Source: Hyalangium gracile (GTDB taxonomy: Bacteria > Myxococcota > Myxococcia > Myxococcales > Myxococcaceae). From it: a DNA stretch of 64,000 nt. The notes beneath the pieces are model-generated. The model did not search any database, had not been told where the DNA came from, and saw only the letters and a list, made by a program, of their open reading frames with translations. Position 1 is the stretch's first letter. Each line of letters begins with the position of its first letter. Positions 18,829-27,980 of this stretch are shown one piece after another. The position numbers and the translations under genes are program-made. The stretch covers positions 62,001 to 126,000 of the forward strand of contig NZ_JAHXBG010000002.1 in assembly GCF_020103725.1 (NCBI RefSeq), given 5' to 3'.

Positions 18829-20943
18829 TCACTCCTGGGCGCTGCCTGCCACCTTCCGCTTCGGGCGCTCACCCGGAATTCCCTGCACCGTCAGGTGGCT
18901 GAAGCTGCACGACAGGTTGCGGCACCCGAGGGCCACCTTGCCCACGCGCCCCTCCAACCCCGGCAGCATCTTGTACGCGAAGCGCACGTTGTTCACGAAC
19001 GCCTCCGCCATCACGCCGTTCTTCTTGCGCTTGAGCTGCAGCCGCACCTTGAACGGGCCCTTCGTCGGCACCGGCATCTCGTCCGCCGTGAGGTTCTCCA
19101 GATCCTGCGAGCTGTTGCCCACCACCTCCTCGCCATCCTCCTGGAGGTAGCGCCACGACAGCCGCATGCCCACGTCCGGAATGGCGAACGCCGACACCTG
19201 CAGATCCTTGATCCGGAACGTCAGCTCGCCGAAGTGCTGCGCATCCGGCTCGTCCAGGTACTCGGCGCCCAGCTTCTTCACGTCCATCTCCACCTCGGCC
19301 GTGAAGTCGTCGCTCGAGAAGTACCGGTGCGCCACGTATGCGCGCGGCAGGAAGCGCCCCTTCGGGCCCACCTCGCTCCCGCCCTGGATCACCTTGAGCT
19401 TCCCGTTCTCCATGCGCCACGAGCCGGACCAGGCGTTCATCTCCTCCTCGCCCGGCGCGAACTCGAGCGTCAGGCGCGAGACGCCGTCCGGCTGCTTCGG
19501 CCCCTCCAGGTGGGACGTGATGAACAGCTCGCCGTCCGTGTTCGGCGGCCACGGCTTCTTGCCGTGCTTCACCGCGATGCCCGACGTGCCGATCACCACG
19601 CCCTTGTCGCCACCCACGTGCAGATCCACAGGGCCGATCACCGCGCGCACCACGTACGCCAGCACGATCAGCCCGCCCACCACGGACAGCCCCGTGCGCA
19701 CGCTCCGCCAGCCCACGTGCAGCTGCTTCGCCACGGAGCGCGCCCTGGACGGACGCGCCGGCTGGGTGGCCACCGAGGAGCCCACCGCGAGCGCTGGCCC
19801 CGAGCCCGAGCCGATCAGCCCCTCGAGCACCGCGCACACCTCGCCCGCCGTCGCGTAGCGCGCGTCCGGCTCGTTCTCCAGCAGCCGCGCCACCACCTCG
19901 TCCACGCGCGGGTCCAGCCCGGGCACCCGCTCGGACGGCATCCGGAAGCGCCCCACGGGCAGCTCTCCGGTGAGCACCTCGTAGATCACCACGCCCAGCG
20001 AGAACAGATCCGCCCGCCCATCCACGCTGCGCGCGTCCCGCCGCTGCTCCGGAGCCATGTAGTTGAGCGTCCCCATGGCCACCGCCGTGCCCGTGAGGTT
20101 CAGCCGCGAGTCCGGCCGCCGGATGCCCGCCAGCCCGAAGTCCGCCACCTTCGCGTGGCCCTTCACATCCACCAGGATGTTCTCGGGCTTCAGGTCGCGG
20201 TGGATGATGCCCTTCTCGTGCGCGTACTCGATGGCGCGCGCCACCTGGAGCAGGATCCGCAGGCCCTGCTGCGGCGACAGCCGGTTCACCCCCAGCATGT
20301 CTCGCAGGGAGCGCCCCTCCACGTACTCCATCGCGAAGTAGTAGTGCTCCCCCGCCACCCCGCGATCGATGATCTGGATGATGTTGGGGTGGTTGAGCGC
20401 CGCCAGCGCCGTGGCTTCCTTCTCGAAGCGCGTGACGAACTCGGGATCCTTCGCCAGCCGGGGCGGCAGCAGCTTCACCGCCACCGTGCGCGCCAGCGAC
20501 TGCTGCCGCGCCAGCCACACCTCGCCCATGCCCCCCTGCCCCAGCAGCTCCAGCAGCTCGTAGCCCGGCAGCTCCGCCTTGCCTCGGGAGACGAACGTCT
20601 TGTTCGGCCCGCCGTCTTCTTCCGGCGCCGCCTGCTCCGCCACCTGCGAGCCCCGCACCACCGTGGCCGAGCTCACGTCCAGATCCACCATCAGCGGCTG
20701 CGCCGGCGGCGCCACGCCTCCACCGGGCACCGTCGGGAGCGCCGCCTGGGGAGAGGGCACCACGCCGCTCGCGCTGGCCTGCACCGCGGGCATCTCACCG
20801 ACGGTCGGCCGCGTGCCCACCGTGGAGGCCACGTTGCGACGCACCTCGAAGCGGATGCCGCAGCGGCACAGCAGGCGCTGGCCGCTCACGTACACGCTGA
20901 TGTCGTGCGTGCGCTCGCAGTTGGGGCAGGACTGGGTGATCAT
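18829..20943 (-). CDS. Ser/Thr protein kinase with N-terminal zinc ribbon and C-terminal lectin-like domain
   Basis: The 704-residue protein starts with a zinc ribbon (CPNC at 6-9, CRCG at 26-29). A Pro-rich linker leads to a complete Hanks-type kinase: GQGGMG loop (135-140), Lys157, HRDLKPEN (248-255), DFG (268-270) and APE (297-299). One membrane helix (about 412-430) separates a ~270-residue C-terminal domain that looks like a concanavalin/LamG-type beta-sandwich and would sit in the periplasm. The layout suggests a sensor kinase that reads an envelope ligand. Its ATG overlaps the stop of the FHA-cyclase gene by 4 bases. FHA domains bind phosphothreonine, so the cyclase is an obvious candidate substrate. 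Confidence 0.92.
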   Translation of the reverse strand: MITQSCPNCERTHDISVYVSGQRLLCRCGIRFEVRRNVASTVGTRPTVGEMPAVQASASGVVPSPQAALPTVPGGGVAPPAQPLMVDLDVSSATVVRGSQVAEQAAPEEDGGPNKTFVSRGKAELPGYELLELLGQGGMGEVWLARQQSLARTVAVKLLPPRLAKDPEFVTRFEKEATALAALNHPNIIQIIDRGVAGEHYYFAMEYVEGRSLRDMLGVNRLSPQQGLRILLQVARAIEYAHEKGIIHRDLKPENILVDVKGHAKVADFGLAGIRRPDSRLNLTGTAVAMGTLNYMAPEQRRDARSVDGRADLFSLGVVIYEVLTGELPVGRFRMPSERVPGLDPRVDEVVARLLENEPDARYATAGEVCAVLEGLIGSGSGPALAVGSSVATQPARPSRARSVAKQLHVGWRSVRTGLSVVGGLIVLAYVVRAVIGPVDLHVGGDKGVVIGTSGIAVKHGKKPWPPNTDGELFITSHLEGPKQPDGVSRLTLEFAPGEEEMNAWSGSWRMENGKLKVIQGGSEVGPKGRFLPRAYVAHRYFSSDDFTAEVEMDVKKLGAEYLDEPDAQHFGELTFRIKDLQVSAFAIPDVGMRLSWRYLQEDGEEVVGNSSQDLENLTADEMPVPTKGPFKVRLQLKRKKNGVMAEAFVNNVRFAYKMLPGLEGRVGKVALGCRNLSCSFSHLTVQGIPGERPKRKVAGSAQE

Positions 20944-22586
20944 GCGTCCCGAACGACTGTGCGCTCCGAGCCGGTCACCCGGAACGTCTGGACACCCTTC
21001 TCCCGGCCCTTCACCTGCAGGACGGGGAGCTCATCCGCGAAGAACCCCGGCCCCGCCTTCTGGATCGTCGTCCCCGTGGCCAGCACCTCGCCGCCCTTGG
21101 CCAGCCCACACAGCCGGGACGCGGTGTTCACCGTGTCGCCGATCGCCGTGAACTCGTGGCGCTCCACGCTGCCCATGTAGCCGACGACCGCCTGGCCGGT
21201 GTTGACGCCGATGCCCACCTCGATGGGCTTGCGTCCCTGGGACTTGCGCTTCTCGTTCAGCTCGTCCACCGCGTCCATCATCTCCAGCGCCGCCTGCAGC
21301 GCGCGCGCCGGATCGTCCGGGTGCGACAGCGGCGGGCCCCACACCGCCATCACGCAGTCGCCGATGAACTTGTCCAGGTTGCCCTCGTGGCGGAACACCA
21401 CGTTGGCCATGGCGGTGAAGAACTCGTTGAGCATCTCCACCACCTCTTGCGGAGAGTCGTTCTCCGCCAGCGTGGTGAAGCCGCGGATGTCCGCGAACAG
21501 GCACGTCACCTCGGCCAGCCGGCTCTGCGCCAGGTCCTCCGTCTCGCCCTTGATCACCGCGTCCGCCACCGCCTTGGACAGGAAGCGGCTGAGCTCGGCG
21601 CGGGTGATGGCCTCGGCGCGGATCTGCTCGGCCAGCGCCGCGTTCTCCAGCGCGATGCCCGCCTGCGCGGCGATGCCCGTGAGGATCGTCAGATCGTTCT
21701 CGGAGAAGGCGTTGATGCGCTGGCGGCTGTCCAGGAACAGCACCGCCTTGATGGAGCCGTTCACCGTCAGCGGCACCGCCATGGCCGAGCGGATGCCCTG
21801 CGCCACGATGCTCTCGGCCGCCGAGAAGCGCTCGTCGATGATGGCGTCCGCGGTGAGCACCGCCTTGCCCGTCTCCACCACGCGCCGCAGCACCGTGTCC
21901 GACAGCATCACGTTCATAGGCTTGCCCTGCCGGTGGTGCACCGCCACCGGATCGAACTCGCCGTTGGGCGCCATCGTCAGGATGACGCCGTTGTCCGCGG
22001 GCAGCAGCTGGAACGCCACGCGGATGATCTGATCGAACAGCTCCTGCTGCGTGCCCGCCAGGCTCACCTGGCGGTGGAACTCGTAGGCGATGCGCAGCTT
22101 CTCGTAGTCGCGGCGCAGCGCCTCCATGTCGCCCAGCTCGTCCGCCGGGCGGAAGTTCTGCGGCCCCTGGTCCATCTGCGCCAGGAACGCCGGCACCGAG
22201 CGCGGGTTGGCCACCACCGTCACGCCCGCCGGCGCCGACGGCACCGAGGGCGCGTCCCCCGCATGGAAGGTGAACTTCGAGCTGCCCAGGGAGATCTCGT
22301 CCCCGTCCCGCAGCCGCATCTCCTTCACCCGGCGTCCGTTCACGAACGTGCCGTTGGAGGAGTTCAGGTCCTTGAGGATGAAGTCACGCCCCGCCTGCTC
22401 GATGACGGCGTGCTCCTTGGACACCTCGCGGTCCACCAGACGCAGCGTGTTGGCCGGGTGGCGGCCCAGCGTCGTCTTCGGACCGAGCGGAAACTCCCCG
22501 AGCGTGCCGTCGGCGAACATGCCGGTCAGGCGCGGTCCCCGCATCGTCTTCGGCTGGGCTTGGGAAGGGGCGGAAGCTTGGGTCAC
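20940..22586 (-). CDS. FHA - GAF - class III adenylate cyclase
   Basis: The 548-residue protein has an FHA domain (about 35-105; GRHPAN and SSNGTFVNG), a GAF domain (about 165-320) and a class III cyclase domain (355-540). Both metal-binding Asp are present (D366 in FADIRGFT, D410 in FIGDCVMAVWG), and Lys406 just before FIGD is the residue typical of ATP-specific enzymes. It should make cAMP in response to a GAF ligand and phosphothreonine partners. It has no membrane segment. Overlapping translation with the downstream kinase gene suggests a kinase-cyclase signalling unit. The 116-bp upstream gap carries a 16-bp inverted repeat. Confidence 0.93.
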   Translation of the reverse strand: MTQASAPSQAQPKTMRGPRLTGMFADGTLGEFPLGPKTTLGRHPANTLRLVDREVSKEHAVIEQAGRDFILKDLNSSNGTFVNGRRVKEMRLRDGDEISLGSSKFTFHAGDAPSVPSAPAGVTVVANPRSVPAFLAQMDQGPQNFRPADELGDMEALRRDYEKLRIAYEFHRQVSLAGTQQELFDQIIRVAFQLLPADNGVILTMAPNGEFDPVAVHHRQGKPMNVMLSDTVLRRVVETGKAVLTADAIIDERFSAAESIVAQGIRSAMAVPLTVNGSIKAVLFLDSRQRINAFSENDLTILTGIAAQAGIALENAALAEQIRAEAITRAELSRFLSKAVADAVIKGETEDLAQSRLAEVTCLFADIRGFTTLAENDSPQEVVEMLNEFFTAMANVVFRHEGNLDKFIGDCVMAVWGPPLSHPDDPARALQAALEMMDAVDELNEKRKSQGRKPIEVGIGVNTGQAVVGYMGSVERHEFTAIGDTVNTASRLCGLAKGGEVLATGTTIQKAGPGFFADELPVLQVKGREKGVQTFRVTGSERTVVRDA

Positions 22587-22644
22587 TCGACAGACCTCAC
22601 CGGTGGGACACTAGCAGACGCACTCCCCCTGGGGGAACGGCCGT

Positions 22645-22660
22645 GGGTGGATCTCCACCC
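22645..22660. repeat. 16-bp inverted repeat between cyclase and lipoprotein genes
   Basis: GGGTGGA-TC-TCCACCC lies 58 bp upstream of the cyclase ATG and 42 bp past the lipoprotein stop. The 2-base centre favours a DNA operator over a hairpin. No T-tract is seen. Confidence 0.45.
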
Positions 22661-22702
22661 CGCCCCCCACCGGCCTGGCAGGCGTCCCGTATTCCCGAGT
22701 TA

Positions 22703-23641
22703 TCAGGGAGTGCCGCTGGCATCAATCGCCGAGGGAGCCTGCGCAGCCGGCCGCTGGGGCGCCAGGTTGCGCACAGCGATGCCGACGGCCGGATAGAAGG
22801 TGGCGCCCCCCAGGTTGCGCTGCACGCCAAAGAGCTCGGGCTTGCAGAAGGTATAGCCGCCGGTGATCTCGGCGAAGACGTGGACGTACTTGTAGCCCAG
22901 CGAGACGCCCATGGTCGTGCCGACGAACTCGCTCTTCACCTTGGCCGGCAGGCTCACGTCGAAGCCCGTCACGTCCTTGCCCTGCGCGGCGAAGTCGACG
23001 AACCGCTCGTCCAGGCTGGTGCGGCTGTAGATGTACTTGGGCGCCGCGTACAGCCGGAGGATGTCGCCGACATCCGCGCTCATGTAGAGCGGCACCTCCA
23101 CGTCATAGCGGGAGAACTCATCGAGCTGGATGATCTTCATCAGATCGAACACCGGGCTCTTGAAGGAGTGGCGAGCCCCCGCGAGCCCGAGCGCCACGTC
23201 GAAGGACTTGCGCTTGTTCTCCGGCACGTCCTCGCCGTCCCCGGCGTGGAGGACGCGGAACTTGGTGTCCAGGCGCCAGGAGATGCCGCTGTAGCGCAGG
23301 CCCACGTCGAGGTCGTCGAACAGGCCCGCGCGAATCATCACCTCGTTGACGACGCCCGGGGGCGCCACGGCCAGGGCGACGCCGGAGGTGAGCAGGCGCT
23401 GCTGCTCCTCCTCGGTGAGGCGCACGGGCTGGTCGCCGTCGATGGCGTCCTTGAGCTCCTGGCCCTTGTTGATGCCCAGATCCACCACCTCGGCCAGCTG
23501 CCCCACCGGGATGAAGGCGCCCGCCCCCAGGGAGACCTGGAACTGCCCCCGGGCCAGCGGCTTCGCCGTCTGCAGGGTAGAGATGTTGGAGGCACAGCCC
23601 GTCGCCAGAGCGAGAAGGAGCAGTGAGGGAAGGTATCTCAT
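22703..23641 (-). CDS. Lipoprotein, predicted beta-barrel-like envelope protein
   Basis: The 312-residue protein starts with MRYLPSLLLLALATGCAS, a lipoprotein signal with Cys16. The mature part alternates short amphipathic strands and Gly/Asp/Asn turns (FQVSLGAGAFIPVG, LDVGLRYSGIS, VSLGYKYVHVFAEITGGYTF), the pattern of an outer-membrane barrel or of porin-like lipoproteins common in myxobacteria. I do not recognise a named family. It is transcribed divergently from truD, with 92 bases between starts. Confidence 0.75.
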   Translation of the reverse strand: MRYLPSLLLLALATGCASNISTLQTAKPLARGQFQVSLGAGAFIPVGQLAEVVDLGINKGQELKDAIDGDQPVRLTEEEQQRLLTSGVALAVAPPGVVNEVMIRAGLFDDLDVGLRYSGISWRLDTKFRVLHAGDGEDVPENKRKSFDVALGLAGARHSFKSPVFDLMKIIQLDEFSRYDVEVPLYMSADVGDILRLYAAPKYIYSRTSLDERFVDFAAQGKDVTGFDVSLPAKVKSEFVGTTMGVSLGYKYVHVFAEITGGYTFCKPELFGVQRNLGGATFYPAVGIAVRNLAPQRPAAQAPSAIDASGTP

Positions 23642-23733
23642 GGCCCGAAGGTTATTTGCTTCTGGGCAGTGCTGTCAGGGCTTCTTCAACTCGCGCCTTC
23701 TTTCCGCGGGCCCACGCTGCTAAGGGGGCTCCC

Positions 23734-25260
23734 GTGCGAATCAAGCAAAAACCCGAGGACTTCTCCGTCAAGGAGTCCTTCCGTTTCGATGAAGTGGCCA
23801 GTGGGCGCTTCCGCGTCTACCTCATGGACAAGCAGAAGCTGTCCACCTTCGAGGCGGTGGATCGCCTCCGGGACGCCTTCGGCCTCAAGCCGGGCTCCAT
23901 CAGCTTCTGCGGCCTGAAGGACAAGCAGGGCCGCACCGAGCAGCTCATCGCCGTGGAAGGCGCGGACGTGGAGATGCAGGAGCCCAACCTGCGCCTGAAG
24001 TACCTGGGGCGCACGGACAAGCCCCTGTCCGCGGCCAACATCACCTCCAACCGCTTCGCCGTCACCGTGCGCGCGCTGGAGGAGGCCGCGCTGGGCCCGC
24101 TCAACGTGGCCGCCGCCGAGGTCAACCGCCTGGGCGTGGTGAACTACTTCGACAGCCAGCGCTTCGGCTCGCTCAAGCACGGCCAGGGCTTCATCGCCAA
24201 GGATCTCATCCGCGGCGACTTCGAGGCCGCGCTGAAGAACTACTTCGCCAAGCCCTCGGAGCTGGACCGGACCGAGGACGCCAAGGTGAAGCAGTTCTGG
24301 CGCGAGAACTGGGGCCGCTGGGACGCGCGCGTCCCGTTCGAGGGCAGCAAGAAGTACCACCGCATCCTGCGGTCGCTGCGCGAGCACCCCACCGACTACG
24401 TGCGCGCCTTCCTGCAGATCGACGCGGACTACCGCGCGATGCTGCTCTTCACCTACCAGAGCTATCTGTGGAACGAGGGCGTGCGGCGCTACCTCCAGCT
24501 ACTGCTGCCGCGCGAGCACCTGTTCCCCCTGCGCTACCAGGCCGGCACCCTCCTGTTCCACCGCGAGGCCAGCCCCGAGGTGCTCCGCACGCTCCGGGAG
24601 ACGTCCTTCCCGCTGCTCGGGCCGGACACCACCTTCATGGATCCGAAGATCGAGGAGGCCGTCCAGTGGACGCTCGGGCGCGAGAAGATCACGCTCAAGG
24701 ACCTGGTCATCCAGGAGGCCCGCAAGCTGCTCTTCTTCAAGAGCGAGGGGCGCCCGGTGCTCTCCTTCCCGCACAAGCTGGTGCTGGGACGTCCGCAGGC
24801 GGACGAGCTCAACCGCGGCTCCATGAAGGTCAACGTCGCCTTCACCCTGCCGCCGGGCGCCTACGCCACCCTGGTGGTGAAGCGCCTGTTCCACTTCTCC
24901 TGGCGCGAGGACACTCCCGACGAGATCCGCGCCTCCCAGCGCCCCCGGCTCGCCGAGCAGGAGCGCCAGGAGTCCTTCGAGACCCGCCCCCGGCGCCCTC
25001 GCGACGGCTCCGAGTCGGCGGCCCCGGCCGGGCGCTCGAGAGGAGCCCCCGAGCGCGCCTTCGCTGGACGTGCCCGGAGCTCCGAGGCTCCCCGGACGCC
25101 TCGTGAGCCTCCCCTCGCCCGACCGGCTCCCGAGCCGGCCCCCGAGCCTCGCGAGCCGGCTCCCGGTTTCCGCGAGCGGCAGCGGCAGAAGAAGGAGGCC
25201 AAGGAGCGCGCCCGGGCCGACATGGCGTCCAAGCCCGCGAGATCACAGAAGAAAAAGTAG
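23734..25260 (+). CDS. truD: tRNA pseudouridine(13) synthase TruD with long basic tail
   Basis: I choose the GTG at 23734 because AAGGGGG lies 6 bases upstream and alignment with TruD begins at VRIKQKPEDF; the longer frame would overlap the divergent gene. The 508-residue product has the TruD catalytic Asp63 in GLKDKQGRT and the later NYFDSQRFGS and LWNEG motifs. TruD isomerises U13 of tRNA-Glu and others. The core ends near residue 415. A ~90-residue tail rich in Arg, Pro, Ala and Glu and ending RSQKKK follows, which E. coli TruD lacks. The tail may add RNA affinity. Confidence 0.93.
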   Translation: MRIKQKPEDFSVKESFRFDEVASGRFRVYLMDKQKLSTFEAVDRLRDAFGLKPGSISFCGLKDKQGRTEQLIAVEGADVEMQEPNLRLKYLGRTDKPLSAANITSNRFAVTVRALEEAALGPLNVAAAEVNRLGVVNYFDSQRFGSLKHGQGFIAKDLIRGDFEAALKNYFAKPSELDRTEDAKVKQFWRENWGRWDARVPFEGSKKYHRILRSLREHPTDYVRAFLQIDADYRAMLLFTYQSYLWNEGVRRYLQLLLPREHLFPLRYQAGTLLFHREASPEVLRTLRETSFPLLGPDTTFMDPKIEEAVQWTLGREKITLKDLVIQEARKLLFFKSEGRPVLSFPHKLVLGRPQADELNRGSMKVNVAFTLPPGAYATLVVKRLFHFSWREDTPDEIRASQRPRLAEQERQESFETRPRRPRDGSESAAPAGRSRGAPERAFAGRARSSEAPRTPREPPLARPAPEPAPEPREPAPGFRERQRQKKEAKERARADMASKPARSQKKK

Positions 25261-25331
25261 GACACCCGGGGCCGTGAGAGTAGTCTCGCGCACAGGCGCA
25301 ATGGGGGGCCCCATGGTGCGTACAGCAGGGC

Positions 25332-25955
25332 GTGAACGCACTCACACTCAATCCTCTTGGGGACATCGCTCAGGCCATCGGGTCGCTGATGGCTGAGGAG
25401 GCCCCCTCGCTCCCCTGGAAGGCGGACGTGCAGGCCGCCCGCCGCGGGGACCCCAACGCCTTCGAGGCCCTGGTGCGCAGCGTCCAGCGCGCCGTGTACG
25501 GCCTGGCGCTGCGGCTGCTCAACAGCGAGGCGGAGGCGGCCGAGGTGTCCCAGGAGGCCTTCCTGCGGGCCTACCAGAACCTGCACCGCTACGATGAGTC
25601 GCGGCCCTTTGATCTGTGGGTGATGGCCATCACCCGCAACCTCTGCCTGGACATGCTCCGCCGGCGCACCAAGGTGCGCACCGAGGAGCTGGAGCCCATG
25701 AAGGAGGTGCTCCCCAGTGGCGAGGCCTCGCTGGAGGAGGGAGCGATCGCCCGCCAGGAGCGCCAGTCGCTCGAGGAGGCCATGGCCACCTTGTCCGTGG
25801 ATGACCGCGAGGTCCTTGCGCTCTACTACGTGCAGAAGCGGACGACGAAGGAGATTGCCCAGATCCTGGGCTGCGCGCCGGGCACCATCATGGCGCGCCT
25901 GTTCCGTGCGCGGGAGAAGCTGCGCAAGAAGATGACGATGGAGGAGCCCACATGA
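25332..25955 (+). CDS. RNA polymerase sigma factor (ECF-type sigma-70 family)
   Basis: The 207-residue protein starts at GTG 25332; an ATG at 25389 (MAEEAPS) is possible. Region 2 is clear (DVQAARRGDPNAFEALV to PFDLWVMAITRNLCLDMLRRR), with an acidic linker and region 4 (LSVDDREVLALYYVQKRTTKEIAQILGCAPGTIMARLFRAREKLRK). Region 3 is absent, so it is an extracytoplasmic-function type. Its stop overlaps the anti-sigma ATG by 4 bases. ECF factors are usually held inactive by the partner encoded next to them and often activate their own operon. Confidence 0.95.
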   Translation: MNALTLNPLGDIAQAIGSLMAEEAPSLPWKADVQAARRGDPNAFEALVRSVQRAVYGLALRLLNSEAEAAEVSQEAFLRAYQNLHRYDESRPFDLWVMAITRNLCLDMLRRRTKVRTEELEPMKEVLPSGEASLEEGAIARQERQSLEEAMATLSVDDREVLALYYVQKRTTKEIAQILGCAPGTIMARLFRAREKLRKKMTMEEPT

Positions 25956-26455
25956 CTCCCACCCAGTGTCCCGATCTCGAGGTGCTGTTCACCGAGCTGG
26001 ATGCCGGCGAGGGCCCCGCGCTCGATCACGCCGCCGAGTGCCCCCTGTGCACCGCGATGCTCGAGGAGCACCGCCAGCTCGAGAAGGATCTCTACCGCCT
26101 GGCCGATCCCCTGCCGCCGCCCACGCTGGTGGCCAACGTCATGGCTCGGGTGGCCACCGAGCCCACGCCCCTGCGGCGCGAGCTGTGGTCCGGCGTGCCC
26201 ATCCTGCTCGCCTCCCTGGCGGTGGGGCTGGGCCTGCTGATCTCCAATGATCGCGCGCTGTCCCGGCTGGGGGCGGCGCTCGCCTCGCTGTTCACGGACG
26301 GCAAGGCGCTGCTGCAGGGGCTCGCCAGCGGAGCCAACGCCCTCTGGGCCACCGCGGCCGGTCCGGTCGCCATCCTCCTCGTCCTGTTGCTCATCGTCTC
26401 GTTGACGGGCCTCAAGCGTCTCGTCGGCACCGGCCCCAACCCTTCCGAAGCGTGA
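25952..26455 (+). CDS. Membrane anti-sigma factor with zinc-type (ZAS) domain
   Basis: The 167-residue protein has an N-terminal zinc-binding anti-sigma motif: His26-x3-Cys30-x2-Cys33 in DHAAECPLC, with Cys6 as a possible fourth ligand. A helix follows (36-70), then two membrane segments (about 80-97 and 128-150). The N-terminal domain should lie in the cytoplasm and bind the sigma factor encoded just upstream. The ATG overlaps the sigma stop, and the stop overlaps the next gene's GTG. Both junctions imply matched amounts of the three proteins. Confidence 0.88.
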   Translation: MTPTQCPDLEVLFTELDAGEGPALDHAAECPLCTAMLEEHRQLEKDLYRLADPLPPPTLVANVMARVATEPTPLRRELWSGVPILLASLAVGLGLLISNDRALSRLGAALASLFTDGKALLQGLASGANALWATAAGPVAILLVLLLIVSLTGLKRLVGTGPNPSEA

Positions 26456-27915
26456 GTGTTCCCATGAAGATCGCCACTCGCATCCTCCTGCCGACCCTTC
26501 TGCTGGGCGCTCCGCTGGCCCTGGCGGAGGCTCCCAGCCCCGCGGCCGCCGAGGCTCCGGCCGCGAAGACCATCGACGTGAACTTCCGCGGCACGCTCCA
26601 GGACGCGCTCAAGCGCATCGCCGAGGAAGGCGGCCTCAACGTGGTGGCCACCGGCGCGCTGGAGACCACCGTCGAGGTGCACCTCAAGGGAGTCACCGCC
26701 GAGCAGGCCCTGCGCACGATCGCGCGCACCTACTCGCTGCGCCTGGATCAGGACGGCGCCATCTTCACGATGCGGCCCATGACGCACGACGAGAAGGAGA
26801 GCGCCCAGGAGAGCGCGAAGGCGGCTGCCGGTTCGCAGGCCGTCCCGTCCATGCCGTCGATGCCTTCCATGCCGGCCCTCCCCTCCATGCCGCCCGTCCC
26901 GCCCATGCCTCCGATGCCCCCGGGCATCGCCGAGAGCGCGGAGGACGAGATCGATCCGAGTGAGATCCGGGAGCGGGTCCGCGACGAGGTGCGCAAGGCC
27001 CAGCGCCGCCGCAAGGGCGAGCGGGATGTCGTGGCGCGCGGCCACCCGTTGGAGGTGAGGAAGGACGACTCGGTGGACAACGCCGTGGTCTACGGCAGCA
27101 ACCTGGTGGTGCGCGGGCACGTCGAGGAGGACGTGGTGGCCTTCGGCGGCAACGTGGACATCTACGGCTCGGTGGAGGGAGACGCGAACGCCTTCGGCGG
27201 CAACATCACCCTGCACCCGGGCGCCGTCGTGGATGGAGACGTGTCCGCCATTGGCGGCAACGTCATCCGCGAGGAGGGCGCCCACGTGAATGGCAGCACC
27301 GAGTCCTTCGGTGGCAGCAATGTCGGCGCCCTGGTGGCTGGCGAGGTGAAGAAGAGCCTCAAGAAGGAGTTCCGGAACAAGGATGCCGCCGCGGAGGATG
27401 AGGACGATGACCACGGCGGAGGCGGGCTGCCGTGGTTCATCATCAAGTTCGCGGCGCTCTTCGGGCTGGGGTTCCTGGGGCAGCTGTTCTTCCCCGCGCG
27501 GATGAAGGACCTGTCCACGGAGATCCGGACGCAGCCCATCAAGAGCACGATGGTGGGCGTGCTGGGCGCCGTGGCGCTGTTCCCCATCTCGCTGGTGCTG
27601 ACGATCACCATCATCGGCGCTCCGGTGGCGGCCGCGCTGTGGCTGATGGCCATGCTGGTGACGGTGCTGGGCTTCACGGCGGTGGCGAGCGAGATCGGCC
27701 TGCGGGTGCCCATCATGCGCGGCCGGAAGACGCAGGCGGTGGTGCTGGCCCTGGGGCTGGTGATCCTCCTGGCGATGACGTCCATCCCCGTGCTGGGCTG
27801 GTTCGTGCTGTTCGCGGCCTGCTTCATGGGCTTCGGCGCCGCCCTGCTCACCCGGTTCGGCCACCGGCTGCGCGGCATCCCCGAGCCGCTGTCTCGCACG
27901 CCCACCAGCATCTGA
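26452..27915 (+). CDS. STN-domain, bactofilin-like beta-helix, multi-pass membrane protein
   Basis: The start is GTG 26452, overlapping the anti-sigma stop, or ATG 26464, which begins the signal peptide MKIATRILLPTLLLGAPLALA. Counting from 26452: STN domain 40-108 (FRGTLQDALKRIAEEGGLNVV), a Met/Pro-rich linker of PSMP and PPMP repeats 131-158, a charged helix 163-195, a right-handed beta-helix with FGGN/IGGN turns at about 205-290, an acidic stretch 310-322, and four or five membrane helices 326-468. STN domains lie at the periplasmic end of TonB-dependent transducers that signal to anti-sigma factors, so this protein may be the third part of the sigma circuit. Confidence 0.8.
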   Translation: MSVPMKIATRILLPTLLLGAPLALAEAPSPAAAEAPAAKTIDVNFRGTLQDALKRIAEEGGLNVVATGALETTVEVHLKGVTAEQALRTIARTYSLRLDQDGAIFTMRPMTHDEKESAQESAKAAAGSQAVPSMPSMPSMPALPSMPPVPPMPPMPPGIAESAEDEIDPSEIRERVRDEVRKAQRRRKGERDVVARGHPLEVRKDDSVDNAVVYGSNLVVRGHVEEDVVAFGGNVDIYGSVEGDANAFGGNITLHPGAVVDGDVSAIGGNVIREEGAHVNGSTESFGGSNVGALVAGEVKKSLKKEFRNKDAAAEDEDDDHGGGGLPWFIIKFAALFGLGFLGQLFFPARMKDLSTEIRTQPIKSTMVGVLGAVALFPISLVLTITIIGAPVAAALWLMAMLVTVLGFTAVASEIGLRVPIMRGRKTQAVVLALGLVILLAMTSIPVLGWFVLFAACFMGFGAALLTRFGHRLRGIPEPLSRTPTSI

Positions 27916-27941
27916 GTTCGTTGCAGCTCGTAGCATCCCGT

Positions 27942-27980
27942 GGGGGTCGACCTTCACCGGTCGGCCCCCTTCGTGTTTTT
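27942..27980 (+). terminator. Intrinsic terminator of the sigma/anti-sigma operon
   Basis: An 11-bp stem with one T-G pair (27942-27952 with 27959-27969, loop TTCACC) is followed by TTCGTGTTTTT. It lies 26 bases after the stop of the membrane protein gene. Confidence 0.8.

Noticed and set aside
23623-23733. The longer TruD start at 23623.
   Set aside because: It overlaps the divergent lipoprotein gene and has no TruD similarity; the GTG at 23734 has a good Shine-Dalgarno.
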